From NCBI GenBank assembly GCA_002340405.1, contig DDLZ01000116.1, positions 1 to 25,575 on the forward strand: a stretch of 25,575 bases of DNA. Direction: 5' to 3'. Below are positions 16,884 to 24,029 of the stretch, one piece after another; position 1 is the first letter of the stretch, and every line of letters starts with the position of its first letter. Both the position numbers and the translations under genes were made by a program. Origin of the DNA: Bacteroidales bacterium UBA2559 (GTDB lineage: Bacteria > Bacteroidota > Bacteroidia > Bacteroidales > Bacteroidaceae). A model generated the notes under the pieces. That model did not search any database. It was not told the origin of the DNA and saw only the letters and a list, made by a program, of their open reading frames with translations.

Positions 16884-18350
16884 TTATATTTGATAGGTAA
16901 TCCACTGCTCCCGATCATCGGTATATGTGATGACCGATTTACCGGTTTCAAGGTTGACAGTCAGCCGGCATCTGCTCTTGACATTTATCCAGGTCATCTC
17001 AAAACCGTCGGTTACAGCTTTTACGGAAAAATCACCTTCGAAAGCGGGGTGACTGTTTCTGAAACGTATCAACCGAAGCAGACGTTTGACGACCGGTTTT
17101 TGTAAAGATTCCTCTATTTCGTCCATAGTGAAGTTGTGACGGTTTATTTCACGTCCTTCTCCGCTCCTCTTGACCTTTTCCGTGTCGTTCTCTCCGGCCA
17201 ACAGTCCCACGTAATAGACCTGCGGAATGCCCGGAGTGAAAAATTGAACAGCCCTGGCCGTAATATAAGCATCATCGTCACAATCGAGGACAGAGTAATA
17301 CGAACATCTTATCTGATGCACATCAAATCCGTCTTCACTTTTATATTTATCGGAGAAAATCAGACTCAGGTTAGCCCCTCTTTTAAGACAGACATCGACA
17401 ATCCGGCGTGCATCGGCGGTACTTACCAGCTCATCCAGATCGGGCTTTACCGGTATGCCGTCGTGACAATCGAGCATGGTGAATTGATTATGGGGACGCG
17501 TTCTCAGGTATTCGATCAATCGGGCCGATTTGCGGGTTATCAATACCTCAAGTATAAGAAACGGCAAAATGAAATCATAAATCCAATACCCCTTTTCTGC
17601 CAATTTATACTGATAGCGGTATATTGAATGCACCTCCGGCAACAGTGTGATACCGAGAGGTACAGCCAATGTGTTTATCCATTCCAGAAAATCGTAAATT
17701 TCAGGTTCAACAAAGAAACAGGAGGTACCCGGTTTTTTTATCACATAACCCACCGCGTCAAGCCTTACATACTTGACATTCATATTGCTCAGGTGGGTCA
17801 AAAAACCGGCCAACAGCTGTTTTGCAGCATCGGAGTTCAGATCCAAATCAATCTGTTCGGACGGATCCTGTCTGCCGAAGGTTGTCCAAACCGTCTCTTG
17901 TTTGCCTGACTCTTCTATCGTAAATGTTGAGAATGGCTTTGTGCGTCTGAGAAAAACCTTATCCAGATCTTCGGCTTTCGGTTTACCGTCATCCCATAGT
18001 TTATCAAGAGTGATGAACAGATCGGCATATTCCGAATCTCTTCCCTTTTTCAGGAAATCCTGAAACCATACCGATTGTCTTGAAATGTGATTCACCATAA
18101 TGTCAAGCATGATATCTGTATGCCGGCTTATGGCCTGAATGTCTTCCCACGTTCCAAAATCTGGGTCAATCTCCAGATAGGTCAGCGGTGCAAACCCTCT
18201 GTCGCCTGACGATGGGAACGGAGGCAGAATATGAACTCCGCCTTCGAAAACGCCGTTGAGCTTATCTTGAAGCAGACAGTCCAACGTCTTCAAGTTCCCG
18301 CCTAACGAGTCGGGATAGGTAATCAGTTGTACTTTGTTTTTTACTGACAC
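16884..18350 (-). CDS. GH13 subfamily 18 sucrose / sucrose 6F-phosphate phosphorylase
   Basis: 488 residues, no signal peptide, cytoplasmic. The N-terminus KNKVQLITYPDSLGGNL and blocks GVHILPPFPSSGDRGF, VRLDAVGY, LLPEVHS, LDCHDGIPV and QVYYVGLLAGENDTE are diagnostic of GH13_18. Catalytic residues are nucleophile D198, acid/base E239 and transition-state stabiliser D297. Family enzymes split the glucoside with phosphate to alpha-glucose 1-phosphate. FLRRTKP (about R135/R136) and FDVHQI (H345-Q346, where sucrose phosphorylase has Tyr-Gln) resemble, from memory, the sucrose 6F-phosphate phosphorylase branch, which would also yield fructose 6-phosphate. The start is GTG at 18350, since no in-frame ATG lies between it and the kinase stop. 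A kinase gene directly upstream fits a phosphorylated substrate. Confidence 0.88.
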   Translation of the reverse strand: MSVKNKVQLITYPDSLGGNLKTLDCLLQDKLNGVFEGGVHILPPFPSSGDRGFAPLTYLEIDPDFGTWEDIQAISRHTDIMLDIMVNHISRQSVWFQDFLKKGRDSEYADLFITLDKLWDDGKPKAEDLDKVFLRRTKPFSTFTIEESGKQETVWTTFGRQDPSEQIDLDLNSDAAKQLLAGFLTHLSNMNVKYVRLDAVGYVIKKPGTSCFFVEPEIYDFLEWINTLAVPLGITLLPEVHSIYRYQYKLAEKGYWIYDFILPFLILEVLITRKSARLIEYLRTRPHNQFTMLDCHDGIPVKPDLDELVSTADARRIVDVCLKRGANLSLIFSDKYKSEDGFDVHQIRCSYYSVLDCDDDAYITARAVQFFTPGIPQVYYVGLLAGENDTEKVKRSGEGREINRHNFTMDEIEESLQKPVVKRLLRLIRFRNSHPAFEGDFSVKAVTDGFEMTWINVKSRCRLTVNLETGKSVITYTDDREQWITYQI

Positions 18351-18362
18351 GATATGATGCTA

Positions 18363-18998
18363 TTAATCGGTTACAAAAACAACATCGTACGTTTTGGTAA
18401 TGATAATATCAGCCAGATTCTTATGACCGGCGATTATTTTGTGCTCCGTTTCCAGAATTCCCTCCACAAAGGGATCGTTAACCTCGTTTCCACGGTTACG
18501 CTGAATTCTGTATTTCAGCGTATCATGGTAGTCGGCGTCAATGAATATCCTCACATCGACATGCCTTAACAGAGAGGTATATGTACCTTCCACAACAATT
18601 ACTTTTACCTCTTCAATCGGAATGGGAACGGTGGTTTCCACCCCCGAATCATAATCGATGTGTGGAGAGAGAAATTCTTTCGCTCCGTTAACGGCCTCAA
18701 AAAGCTGGCGGTCCAACCGTTTCAGATCGACCTCCTTGTGCGGCCCCAGCCAGGTTGGGTCTTTTTTGCGCATGGCATCATTTGCTTTGGGAGGAAGGAC
18801 AAAATAATTGTCCAGCCCTATGAGTATGGCAGAGATCCCTCTCTCTGCAAATGCCTTCACCAGAGCCTGACCGGTTACACTCTTGCCGCTTCCGCTCTCT
18901 CCGGCAAGAGTCATGACAAACATCGTCTGCTTCTTTCTGACAATATCAATGAGCTTGGAAACAATAGCTTCTGACGCTCTTTTATGTGGATTATCCAT
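18363..18998 (-). CDS. Uridine-kinase/phosphoribulokinase-family P-loop kinase, probable sugar kinase
   Basis: 211 residues. Walker A GESGSGKS (33-40), LIGLDNYFVLP with a DxYF-type catalytic region, VVEGTYTSLL as Walker B/strand end, and an Arg-rich lid (YRIQRNRGNEVNDPF) are all typical of the uridine kinase family. That family also contains phosphoribulokinase and plant-type glycerate kinase, so a non-nucleoside substrate is realistic. The ATG overlaps the stop of the ceramidase-like gene (TAATG), and the phosphorylase starts 12 nt after its stop. Bacteroidota lack a sucrose PTS, so this enzyme could supply sucrose 6F-phosphate, or phosphorylate the acceptor product after phosphorolysis. Both are inferences. 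Simple uridine/cytidine kinase activity is the null hypothesis. Confidence 0.8.
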   Translation of the reverse strand: MDNPHKRASEAIVSKLIDIVRKKQTMFVMTLAGESGSGKSVTGQALVKAFAERGISAILIGLDNYFVLPPKANDAMRKKDPTWLGPHKEVDLKRLDRQLFEAVNGAKEFLSPHIDYDSGVETTVPIPIEEVKVIVVEGTYTSLLRHVDVRIFIDADYHDTLKYRIQRNRGNEVNDPFVEGILETEHKIIAGHKNLADIIITKTYDVVFVTD

Positions 18999-20347
18999 TA
19001 TCTTTTAACTTGTTCCATTAAATCTAAAATACCGTCAATAATCGCTCTCTCCGCATATCCCGGCTTACATCTGGAAGAGAGGACTTCGAAGGTCTGATAA
19101 CCGAATGCGGCATCGTTGGGTATATAACCGGAGTTTGCACTGCCGTTGGTCACAGATACGACCATGGTACGTGAAAATGGGGACTCTTTTTTCAGTTGTA
19201 TGGCAATCTGACTGAAAACCTCTGCATTGATAGCCCCAATCGCAATATCGTTAAACATCAACAGACCCAGCCTGATCCTGACCGAGTCTCCGTCAACGTA
19301 CGTTCCGGCGCTGCCGGCCCTGCCGGTGTTTGTCCTGTTGCGTCCGGGGATGACTGCTGTTTTCTGCGCAGCAGCGATGGTTGCAGATTTTTCAGGGCGG
19401 TCAATATTCCTGATAACATGTTTAACCTCTTCTCCCAACATGACTCCCATGGCTTTTGTGATCTCTTTTTGCTCGTTCATAAGCCGTTGCACTTCAGGGT
19501 TATTCCTGTCCAGTCCCGTACCTCCCGGAGGCATTGAATTGCTGATGTCTTCACCCCTCTCGGCATACTCTTTTATACGAATATCCCGCAAATCGAATGT
19601 CTGCTGAAAGTAAATCGGATTCTGATCTCCCTGACAACCGGTTGACCATAATGCTACTATCTTATTATCATAGGAATTTTCAATATACCTTGAAGCGGCG
19701 CCCGGCGCATCGCCGCTGACCATATCAAGTTGACCCGTCAATACCCCATGCATTGCATAATTATAATAGACGGCTATCGGTTTTCCCTCTAATGTCTCAA
19801 AATAGAGTACGGCAACAGTCTTATCAGACGGACCGTCATAGTTCGGCCCTTCCCACCAGCCCCGTGTTTTCGGATCAATCATGTTCCTGTTTACATTAAT
19901 ATAGGAAACGCCGGTACCGTAACCCATACGCGCCGGTTGTAAAGCCGATTTTGCCTGCTTAACAGATTCAACTATTTTCTGCTCAAGTTGGGCTCCGCCC
20001 ACATTAAAAGGGACACTGTGCGTATGTGTGGCGGTCAGCATGATGTTCTGTGCCGGAATACCCAGCTCTTCTTCAATTTGTTTAGTAATTGAAGACCAGT
20101 TGTTGTCGCGCAGCATACCTACCTCGACCGATATGAGTGCGGCACCGGTTTCTCCATTATCAATGACAATGGCTCTGGTGAAAATACTGTCGTTAATACC
20201 CAGATAGTTTCTTGGAAGAGCCTCTTTGTCGGGCGTTATGGATACTTTTGCGGCACCGGCTTGAATCGGCATAGACTGCTTGTTTTGAGCAATGCAAGTC
20301 AGCGCACTGACTTGGAGTAAGGCTAAAAATAGAACAATTGATTTCAT
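18998..20347 (-). CDS. Exported neutral-ceramidase-like protein with altered nucleophile motif
   Basis: 449 residues from ATG-20347, with signal peptide MKSIVLFLALLQVSALTCIA. It matches the N-terminal catalytic domain of neutral/alkaline ceramidases: zinc-site candidates H108 or H110 (ATHTHS), H200 (NYAMHG), E376 and Y408 (NSGYIP). The segment that carries the catalytic Ser in true ceramidases (G-D-x-S-P-N) reads GDQNP here (240-244), so the nucleophile is missing; the C-terminal Ig-like domain of P. aeruginosa ceramidase is also absent. It may be a zinc hydrolase acting on a different amide or ester. ATG-20383 is in frame but only 9 nt from a -7 box and would precede the signal peptide, so 20347 is chosen. 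First gene of the six-gene accessory operon. Confidence 0.85.
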   Translation of the reverse strand: MKSIVLFLALLQVSALTCIAQNKQSMPIQAGAAKVSITPDKEALPRNYLGINDSIFTRAIVIDNGETGAALISVEVGMLRDNNWSSITKQIEEELGIPAQNIMLTATHTHSVPFNVGGAQLEQKIVESVKQAKSALQPARMGYGTGVSYINVNRNMIDPKTRGWWEGPNYDGPSDKTVAVLYFETLEGKPIAVYYNYAMHGVLTGQLDMVSGDAPGAASRYIENSYDNKIVALWSTGCQGDQNPIYFQQTFDLRDIRIKEYAERGEDISNSMPPGGTGLDRNNPEVQRLMNEQKEITKAMGVMLGEEVKHVIRNIDRPEKSATIAAAQKTAVIPGRNRTNTGRAGSAGTYVDGDSVRIRLGLLMFNDIAIGAINAEVFSQIAIQLKKESPFSRTMVVSVTNGSANSGYIPNDAAFGYQTFEVLSSRCKPGYAERAIIDGILDLMEQVKR

Positions 20348-20391
20348 TATGGTTAAGTTTAGGTTTTCTGTTAGCTGCAACATAGCATTTT

Positions 20392-20399
20392 CAAAAGTA
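20392..20399 (-). promoter_or_regulatory. -7 box (TACTTTTG) of the accessory operon
   Basis: The minus strand reads TACTTTTG, an exact TAnnTTTG match. The -33 region has only a TG (20420-20419) at 19-bp spacing, so the promoter may depend on an activator. The transcript would begin near 20386 and give a leader of about 38 nt to ATG-20347, which supports that start. Confidence 0.55.
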
Positions 20400-20495
20400 G
20401 CAAATTTTTTATAAATAACATGATTTAAATTTAAAAGATATCATCGGTACGTTGTCCGCTCTGTTTGAGTAAAAAATCTTCATTTTTTCTAAATC

Positions 20496-20550
20496 TTACA
20501 CTTTGTCAGATATTCATTGGAGGTTGATGAATATGTTTGACAAAATGTAA
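20496..20550. repeat. Large imperfect inverted repeat in the divergent intergenic region
   Basis: The left arm 20496-20517 and right arm 20527-20550 pair in three blocks: TTACA/TGTAA (5 bp), TTTGTCA/TGACAAA (7 bp) and ATATTCAT/ATGAATAT (8 bp). A C-A mismatch and a 1x3 internal loop separate the blocks, and the spacer is 9 nt. Twenty base pairs in total is far beyond chance for this region. Neither side is followed directly by a T-run, so an intrinsic terminator is unlikely. Its position, about 125-130 bp from each -7 box, suggests an operator or a structured RNA. Confidence 0.75.
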
Positions 20551-20653
20551 TAAAATACCCCGAAAATCTTAAAAAACGTAAGCAATAATGGTTTTGTGAT
20601 TGCAAAAATGATGTAAACTGTTGAAAACTTTATCAATTTTTAATATAAGAATG

Positions 20654-20685
20654 TTTGTTTTGCATGGATATTGGGAGTAATTTTG
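20654..20685 (+). promoter_or_regulatory. Promoter of the serC-serA-DUF1015 operon (TTTG-N20-TAATTTTG)
   Basis: TTTG at 20654-20657 and TAATTTTG at 20678-20685 match both elements of the Bacteroides consensus with 20-bp spacing. This is the best promoter in the window. Predicted leader to ATG-20720 is about 28 nt. Confidence 0.75.
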
Positions 20686-20719
20686 CGCTCAAATTTAAAC
20701 TTTAACAAATAAAATTGTA

Positions 20720-21784
20720 ATGAAGCATAATTTTTGCGCAGGTCCTGCTGTTCTTCCGCAGGAAGTGATTGAAAAATCGGCTCAGGCCGTTCATGATTTT
20801 GCCGGTACAGGTATTTCAATTCTTTCTATCAGTCACCGTGCCAAGGAGTTCAAACCGATTGTTGATGAAGCTGCGGCTCTAGTTAAGGAGATCTTAGATG
20901 TTCCCGATGATTATTCGGTAATTTTCCTGGCCGGCGGCGCCAGTATGGAGTTCTGTCGTGTACCTTATAATTTTCTTAATAAGAAAGCCGCATACCTTAC
21001 TACAGGTTTATGGGCAAGTAAAGCACTGAAGGAGGCTAAAGGTTTCGGCGAGGTGGTCGAGGTGGCTTCATCGGCCGATGCCAATTACACATATATCCCT
21101 AAGGACTATGTGATCCCTGCCGATGCGGACTATTTTCACTTTACTGCAAACAATACCATTTACGGTACCGAAATCCACATTGATCCGGACAGTCCGGTTC
21201 CATTGATATCGGACATGTCATCGGACATCTTCTCGCGTCCTGTTGATGTAAGCAAATATAACTGCATATACGGCGGTGCACAGAAAAATCTGGCTCCCGC
21301 AGGAATGGCAGTCATTATAATCAAAAACGATGCTCTGGGCAAGGTGGATCGCTATATTCCTACCATGCTTAACTATCAGACACATATTGACAACGGCTCA
21401 ATGTACAATACACCTCCTACATTTACAATTCTTTCCGCTCTTGAATCACTGCGCTGGCTCAAGGCACAGGGTGGGGTAAGAGAGATGTCAAAACGTGCCG
21501 TAACCCGTGCCGCCAAACTCTATACGGAGATTGACCATAATAAGCTGTTCGTCGGTACAGCCGAGGTTGAGGACCGTTCCTATATGAATATATGCTGGGT
21601 TATGGCTCCCGAGTACCAAGAGTTGGAGGAGGAATTCCTTCAGTTTGCACAGAGCAGAGGCATGGTGGAGATCAAAGGTCACCGTACGGTGGGCGGTTTC
21701 CGTGCTTCATGCTACAACGCTCAGCCAATGGAGAGTGTCGATGCTCTGATTGCCTGCATGAGAGAATTTGAAGCCAAACATTAA
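20720..21784 (+). CDS. serC: Phosphoserine aminotransferase
   Basis: 354-residue class V PLP aminotransferase that converts 3-phosphohydroxypyruvate and glutamate to O-phosphoserine, second step of serine synthesis; the family can also act in pyridoxal phosphate synthesis. The N-terminus [11 protein letters not shown] is the family signature. The PLP lysine is K189 in [13 protein letters not shown], and SISHRAKEF and the C-terminal [15 protein letters not shown] block (phosphate-binding HR) are intact. First gene of a clear operon: serA follows after 30 nt. A strong sigma-ABfr promoter lies upstream, with no attenuator visible. Confidence 0.97.
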   Translation: MKHNFCAGPAVLPQEVIEKSAQAVHDFAGTGISILSISHRAKEFKPIVDEAAALVKEILDVPDDYSVIFLAGGASMEFCRVPYNFLNKKAAYLTTGLWASKALKEAKGFGEVVEVASSADANYTYIPKDYVIPADADYFHFTANNTIYGTEIHIDPDSPVPLISDMSSDIFSRPVDVSKYNCIYGGAQKNLAPAGMAVIIIKNDALGKVDRYIPTMLNYQTHIDNGSMYNTPPTFTILSALESLRWLKAQGGVREMSKRAVTRAAKLYTEIDHNKLFVGTAEVEDRSYMNICWVMAPEYQELEEEFLQFAQSRGMVEIKGHRTVGGFRASCYNAQPMESVDALIACMREFEAKH

Positions 21785-21814
21785 ATCATTCAAACGAATC
21801 AAATAATATACAAT

Positions 21815-22735
21815 ATGAAAGTACTTGTTGCAACAGTAAAACCTTTTGCCAAGGTTGCCGTTGACGGAATTCGTAAGGTTATTGAGGATGCCGGCTACGA
21901 ACTGGCTCTGCTTGAAAATTACACAGAGAAATCAGATCTGCTCAAGGCTGTTGCCGATGCCGATGCCCTCATAATACGCAGCGATATTGTGGATGCCGAG
22001 GTGTTTGATGCCGCTAAGAAACTTAAGATTGTAGTTCGCGCAGGCGCCGGTTACGATAACGTCGATCTGAAATCGGCTACCGCTCACGGCGTATGCGTCA
22101 TGAATACTCCGGGACAGAATGCCAATGCCGTTGCCGAAATCGTATTCGGGTTTATGCTCAATGCCGTACGTAATTTTTACAAAGGCGCATCGGGTTGTGA
22201 GCTCATGGGCAAGAAGCTGGGCATACATGCTTTCGGCAATGTGGGACGTAATGTAGCCCGTATTGCAAAGGGATTCGGCATGGAGGTATATGCGTATGAT
22301 GCATACTGCCCCAAGGAGGTTATTGAGGCTGCAGGTGTACATACCGTTGATTCTATTAAGGAGATGTACAAGACCTGTCAGTTCATATCCCTGCATCTGC
22401 CTGCTACCGATGAGACCAGGAACCTGATAGGCCGTGACCTGGTAGGTCTGATGCCCAAGGGCGCAGTGCTGATCAATTCGGCGCGTAAGGAGATAATAAA
22501 CGAGGAGGAACTTCTGCAGCTCATGAAAGAGCGCGAGGACCTGAAATTCATTTCTGACATTGCTCCCGCCGCCGCTTGCAAATTTGAAGAACTCTGCCCT
22601 GACCGCTATTTTGCAACTCCCAAAAAGATGGGCGCCGAGACTGCCGAGGCCAACATCAATGCCGGTATTGCCGCTGCAAAACAGATTGTGGGATTCCTGA
22701 AGGAGGGATGCACCACCTTCATGGTGAACAGATAA
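21815..22735 (+). CDS. serA: D-3-phosphoglycerate dehydrogenase (short form, variant active site)
   Basis: 306-residue D-2-hydroxyacid dehydrogenase with no C-terminal ACT or ASB regulatory domain. The NAD region reads GIHAFGNVGR (136-145), with Ala at the first Gly of GxGxxG. The substrate Arg is present (R224 in NSARKE). The usual catalytic His block (TPHxG) reads TPKKMGAE, so K270 replaces His, and the usual DVFExEP Glu region is rewritten (SDIAPAAACKFEEL). The gene lies between serC and DUF1015, so the substrate is almost certainly 3-phosphoglycerate. I recall the same variant in Bacteroides and Entamoeba enzymes. Lack of an ACT domain predicts no serine feedback through that route. Confidence 0.92.
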   Translation: MKVLVATVKPFAKVAVDGIRKVIEDAGYELALLENYTEKSDLLKAVADADALIIRSDIVDAEVFDAAKKLKIVVRAGAGYDNVDLKSATAHGVCVMNTPGQNANAVAEIVFGFMLNAVRNFYKGASGCELMGKKLGIHAFGNVGRNVARIAKGFGMEVYAYDAYCPKEVIEAAGVHTVDSIKEMYKTCQFISLHLPATDETRNLIGRDLVGLMPKGAVLINSARKEIINEEELLQLMKEREDLKFISDIAPAAACKFEELCPDRYFATPKKMGAETAEANINAGIAAAKQIVGFLKEGCTTFMVNR

Positions 22736-22761
22736 CTTTTGTTTTTGAAAAGATTTTATAA

Positions 22762-24009
22762 ATGGCTATCGTAAAACCCTTTCAGGGCATACGCCCACCC
22801 AAAAACCTTGTAGAAAAAGTTCAATGCCGTCCCTATGACGTGCTCAACTCACAAGAGGCTAAGGCCGAGGCTGCCGGTAACGAAGAATCCCTGTACCGTA
22901 TCATCAAACCGGAGATAGATTTCGATCCTATTGCCGAGGAGACCGATCCGAAAGTATATGCAAAGGCTGCCGAGAATTTCCGTATGTTTCAGGAAAAAGG
23001 CTGGCTGGTACGTGACAAAAAAGAGCGGTATTACATCTATGCGCAGACTATGAACAACAAGACCCAGTACGGACTTGTGGTTTGCGCTTATGTTGAAGAC
23101 TATCTGAAAGGCAACATCAAGAAACATGAGCTCACCCATCCCAGCAAGGAGGAGGACCGCATGAAAAATATCCTTCTGACCAATGCCAACATCGAGCCGG
23201 TCTTTTTCACCTATCCCGATGATGACGTTCTGGACAGACTGGTTGCAAAATATGTCAAGGGCGCTCCGGAATATGACTTTACAGCCAAGGGTGACGGATT
23301 CCGACATCGGCTGTGGATAATCGATGCCGATGAGGATATCGCAACCGTCACGGAACGTTTTGCACAGATCCCTTCGCTCTATATTGCTGACGGTCATCAC
23401 CGTTCGGCGGCGGCCGCTCTGGCATGCGCCCAGAAGGGCCGCCAGAATCCCCACCACAACGGGACCGAAGAGTACAACTACTTCATGGCAGTATGTTTCC
23501 CCGCTTCACAGCTCACGATCATCGATTATAACCGTGTTGTAAAGGACCTGAACGGCATGACAACCGATGAGTTCCTCAAGGCGCTGGAAAAAAACTTCAC
23601 TGTAGAAAAGCAGGGCAGGGAGATATTCAAGCCGGCCGCAATGCATACCTTCTCACTCTATATTGACGGAGAATGGTATAAGCTGACCGTCAAACCCGGC
23701 AGATTCGATGAAAACGACCCTCTTGAGGTGCTCGATGTCTCAATCTTATCAAACCTTATCCTCGATGAGATACTCGGCATAAAAGACCTGCGCCGCGATA
23801 AGAGAGTCGATTTTGTAGGCGGCATACGCGGACTTGGCGAACTGAAACGTCGCGTTGACAGCGGTGAAATGAGAATGGCTCTTGCCCTCTATCCGGTCAC
23901 AATGAAGCAGCTTATGACAATAGCCGATACCGGCAACATAATGCCGCCCAAAACCACCTGGTTCGAACCTAAACTCCGCTCAGGTCTGGTAATCCACTCA
24001 TTAGACTGA
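22762..24009 (+). CDS. DUF1015 family protein linked to serine biosynthesis
   Basis: 415 residues, soluble, no signal peptide. It matches DUF1015 from end to end: N-terminal VKPFQGIRPPKN and RPYDVL, HELTHPSKEEDR (122-133), and the hallmark IADGHHRSAAAAL (208-220, with D210, H212, H213, R214). The DGHHR motif looks like a catalytic or nucleotide/phosphate-binding site, but no reaction is assigned here. It is third in the serC-serA operon, 26 nt behind serA, and no serB phosphatase is in the window. A role in the last step of serine synthesis or in serine/phosphoserine handling is a context-based guess. The gene converges on the DNA-repair fusion with a 20-bp gap. Confidence 0.85.
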   Translation: MAIVKPFQGIRPPKNLVEKVQCRPYDVLNSQEAKAEAAGNEESLYRIIKPEIDFDPIAEETDPKVYAKAAENFRMFQEKGWLVRDKKERYYIYAQTMNNKTQYGLVVCAYVEDYLKGNIKKHELTHPSKEEDRMKNILLTNANIEPVFFTYPDDDVLDRLVAKYVKGAPEYDFTAKGDGFRHRLWIIDADEDIATVTERFAQIPSLYIADGHHRSAAAALACAQKGRQNPHHNGTEEYNYFMAVCFPASQLTIIDYNRVVKDLNGMTTDEFLKALEKNFTVEKQGREIFKPAAMHTFSLYIDGEWYKLTVKPGRFDENDPLEVLDVSILSNLILDEILGIKDLRRDKRVDFVGGIRGLGELKRRVDSGEMRMALALYPVTMKQLMTIADTGNIMPPKTTWFEPKLRSGLVIHSLD

Positions 24010-24029
24010 CAGCGTTCTATCGGGTTATT

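Larger units (their letters stand above)
20348..20719. other. 372-bp AT-rich divergent intergenic region
   Basis: The only gene-free stretch over 300 bp. It separates the accessory operon (minus) from the serine operon (plus). It holds a -7 box for each direction (20392-20399 minus; 20678-20685 plus), a large imperfect inverted repeat near the middle (20496-20550), and smaller dyads such as GCAAT-N12-ATTGC (20582-20603). I see no ORF with coding character, no tRNA and no recognisable riboswitch. Confidence 0.8.

Noticed and set aside
12322..20347. Accessory operon as a classical polysaccharide-utilisation locus
   Set aside because: No SusC, SusD, hybrid two-component regulator, ECF sigma/anti-sigma pair or glycanase is present.
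20348..20383. Longer start for the ceramidase-like protein (ATG-20383)
   Set aside because: It would place 12 polar residues before a good signal peptide and lies 9 nt from the -7 box.
20496..20550. Reading the inverted repeat as a bidirectional terminator
   Set aside because: It lies between divergent promoters where no transcript should end, and no T-run follows either arm.
22849..23457. 202-codon ORF on the minus strand inside the DUF1015 gene
   Set aside because: Antisense shadow with no family resemblance; the plus-strand gene has conserved motifs across the same bases.
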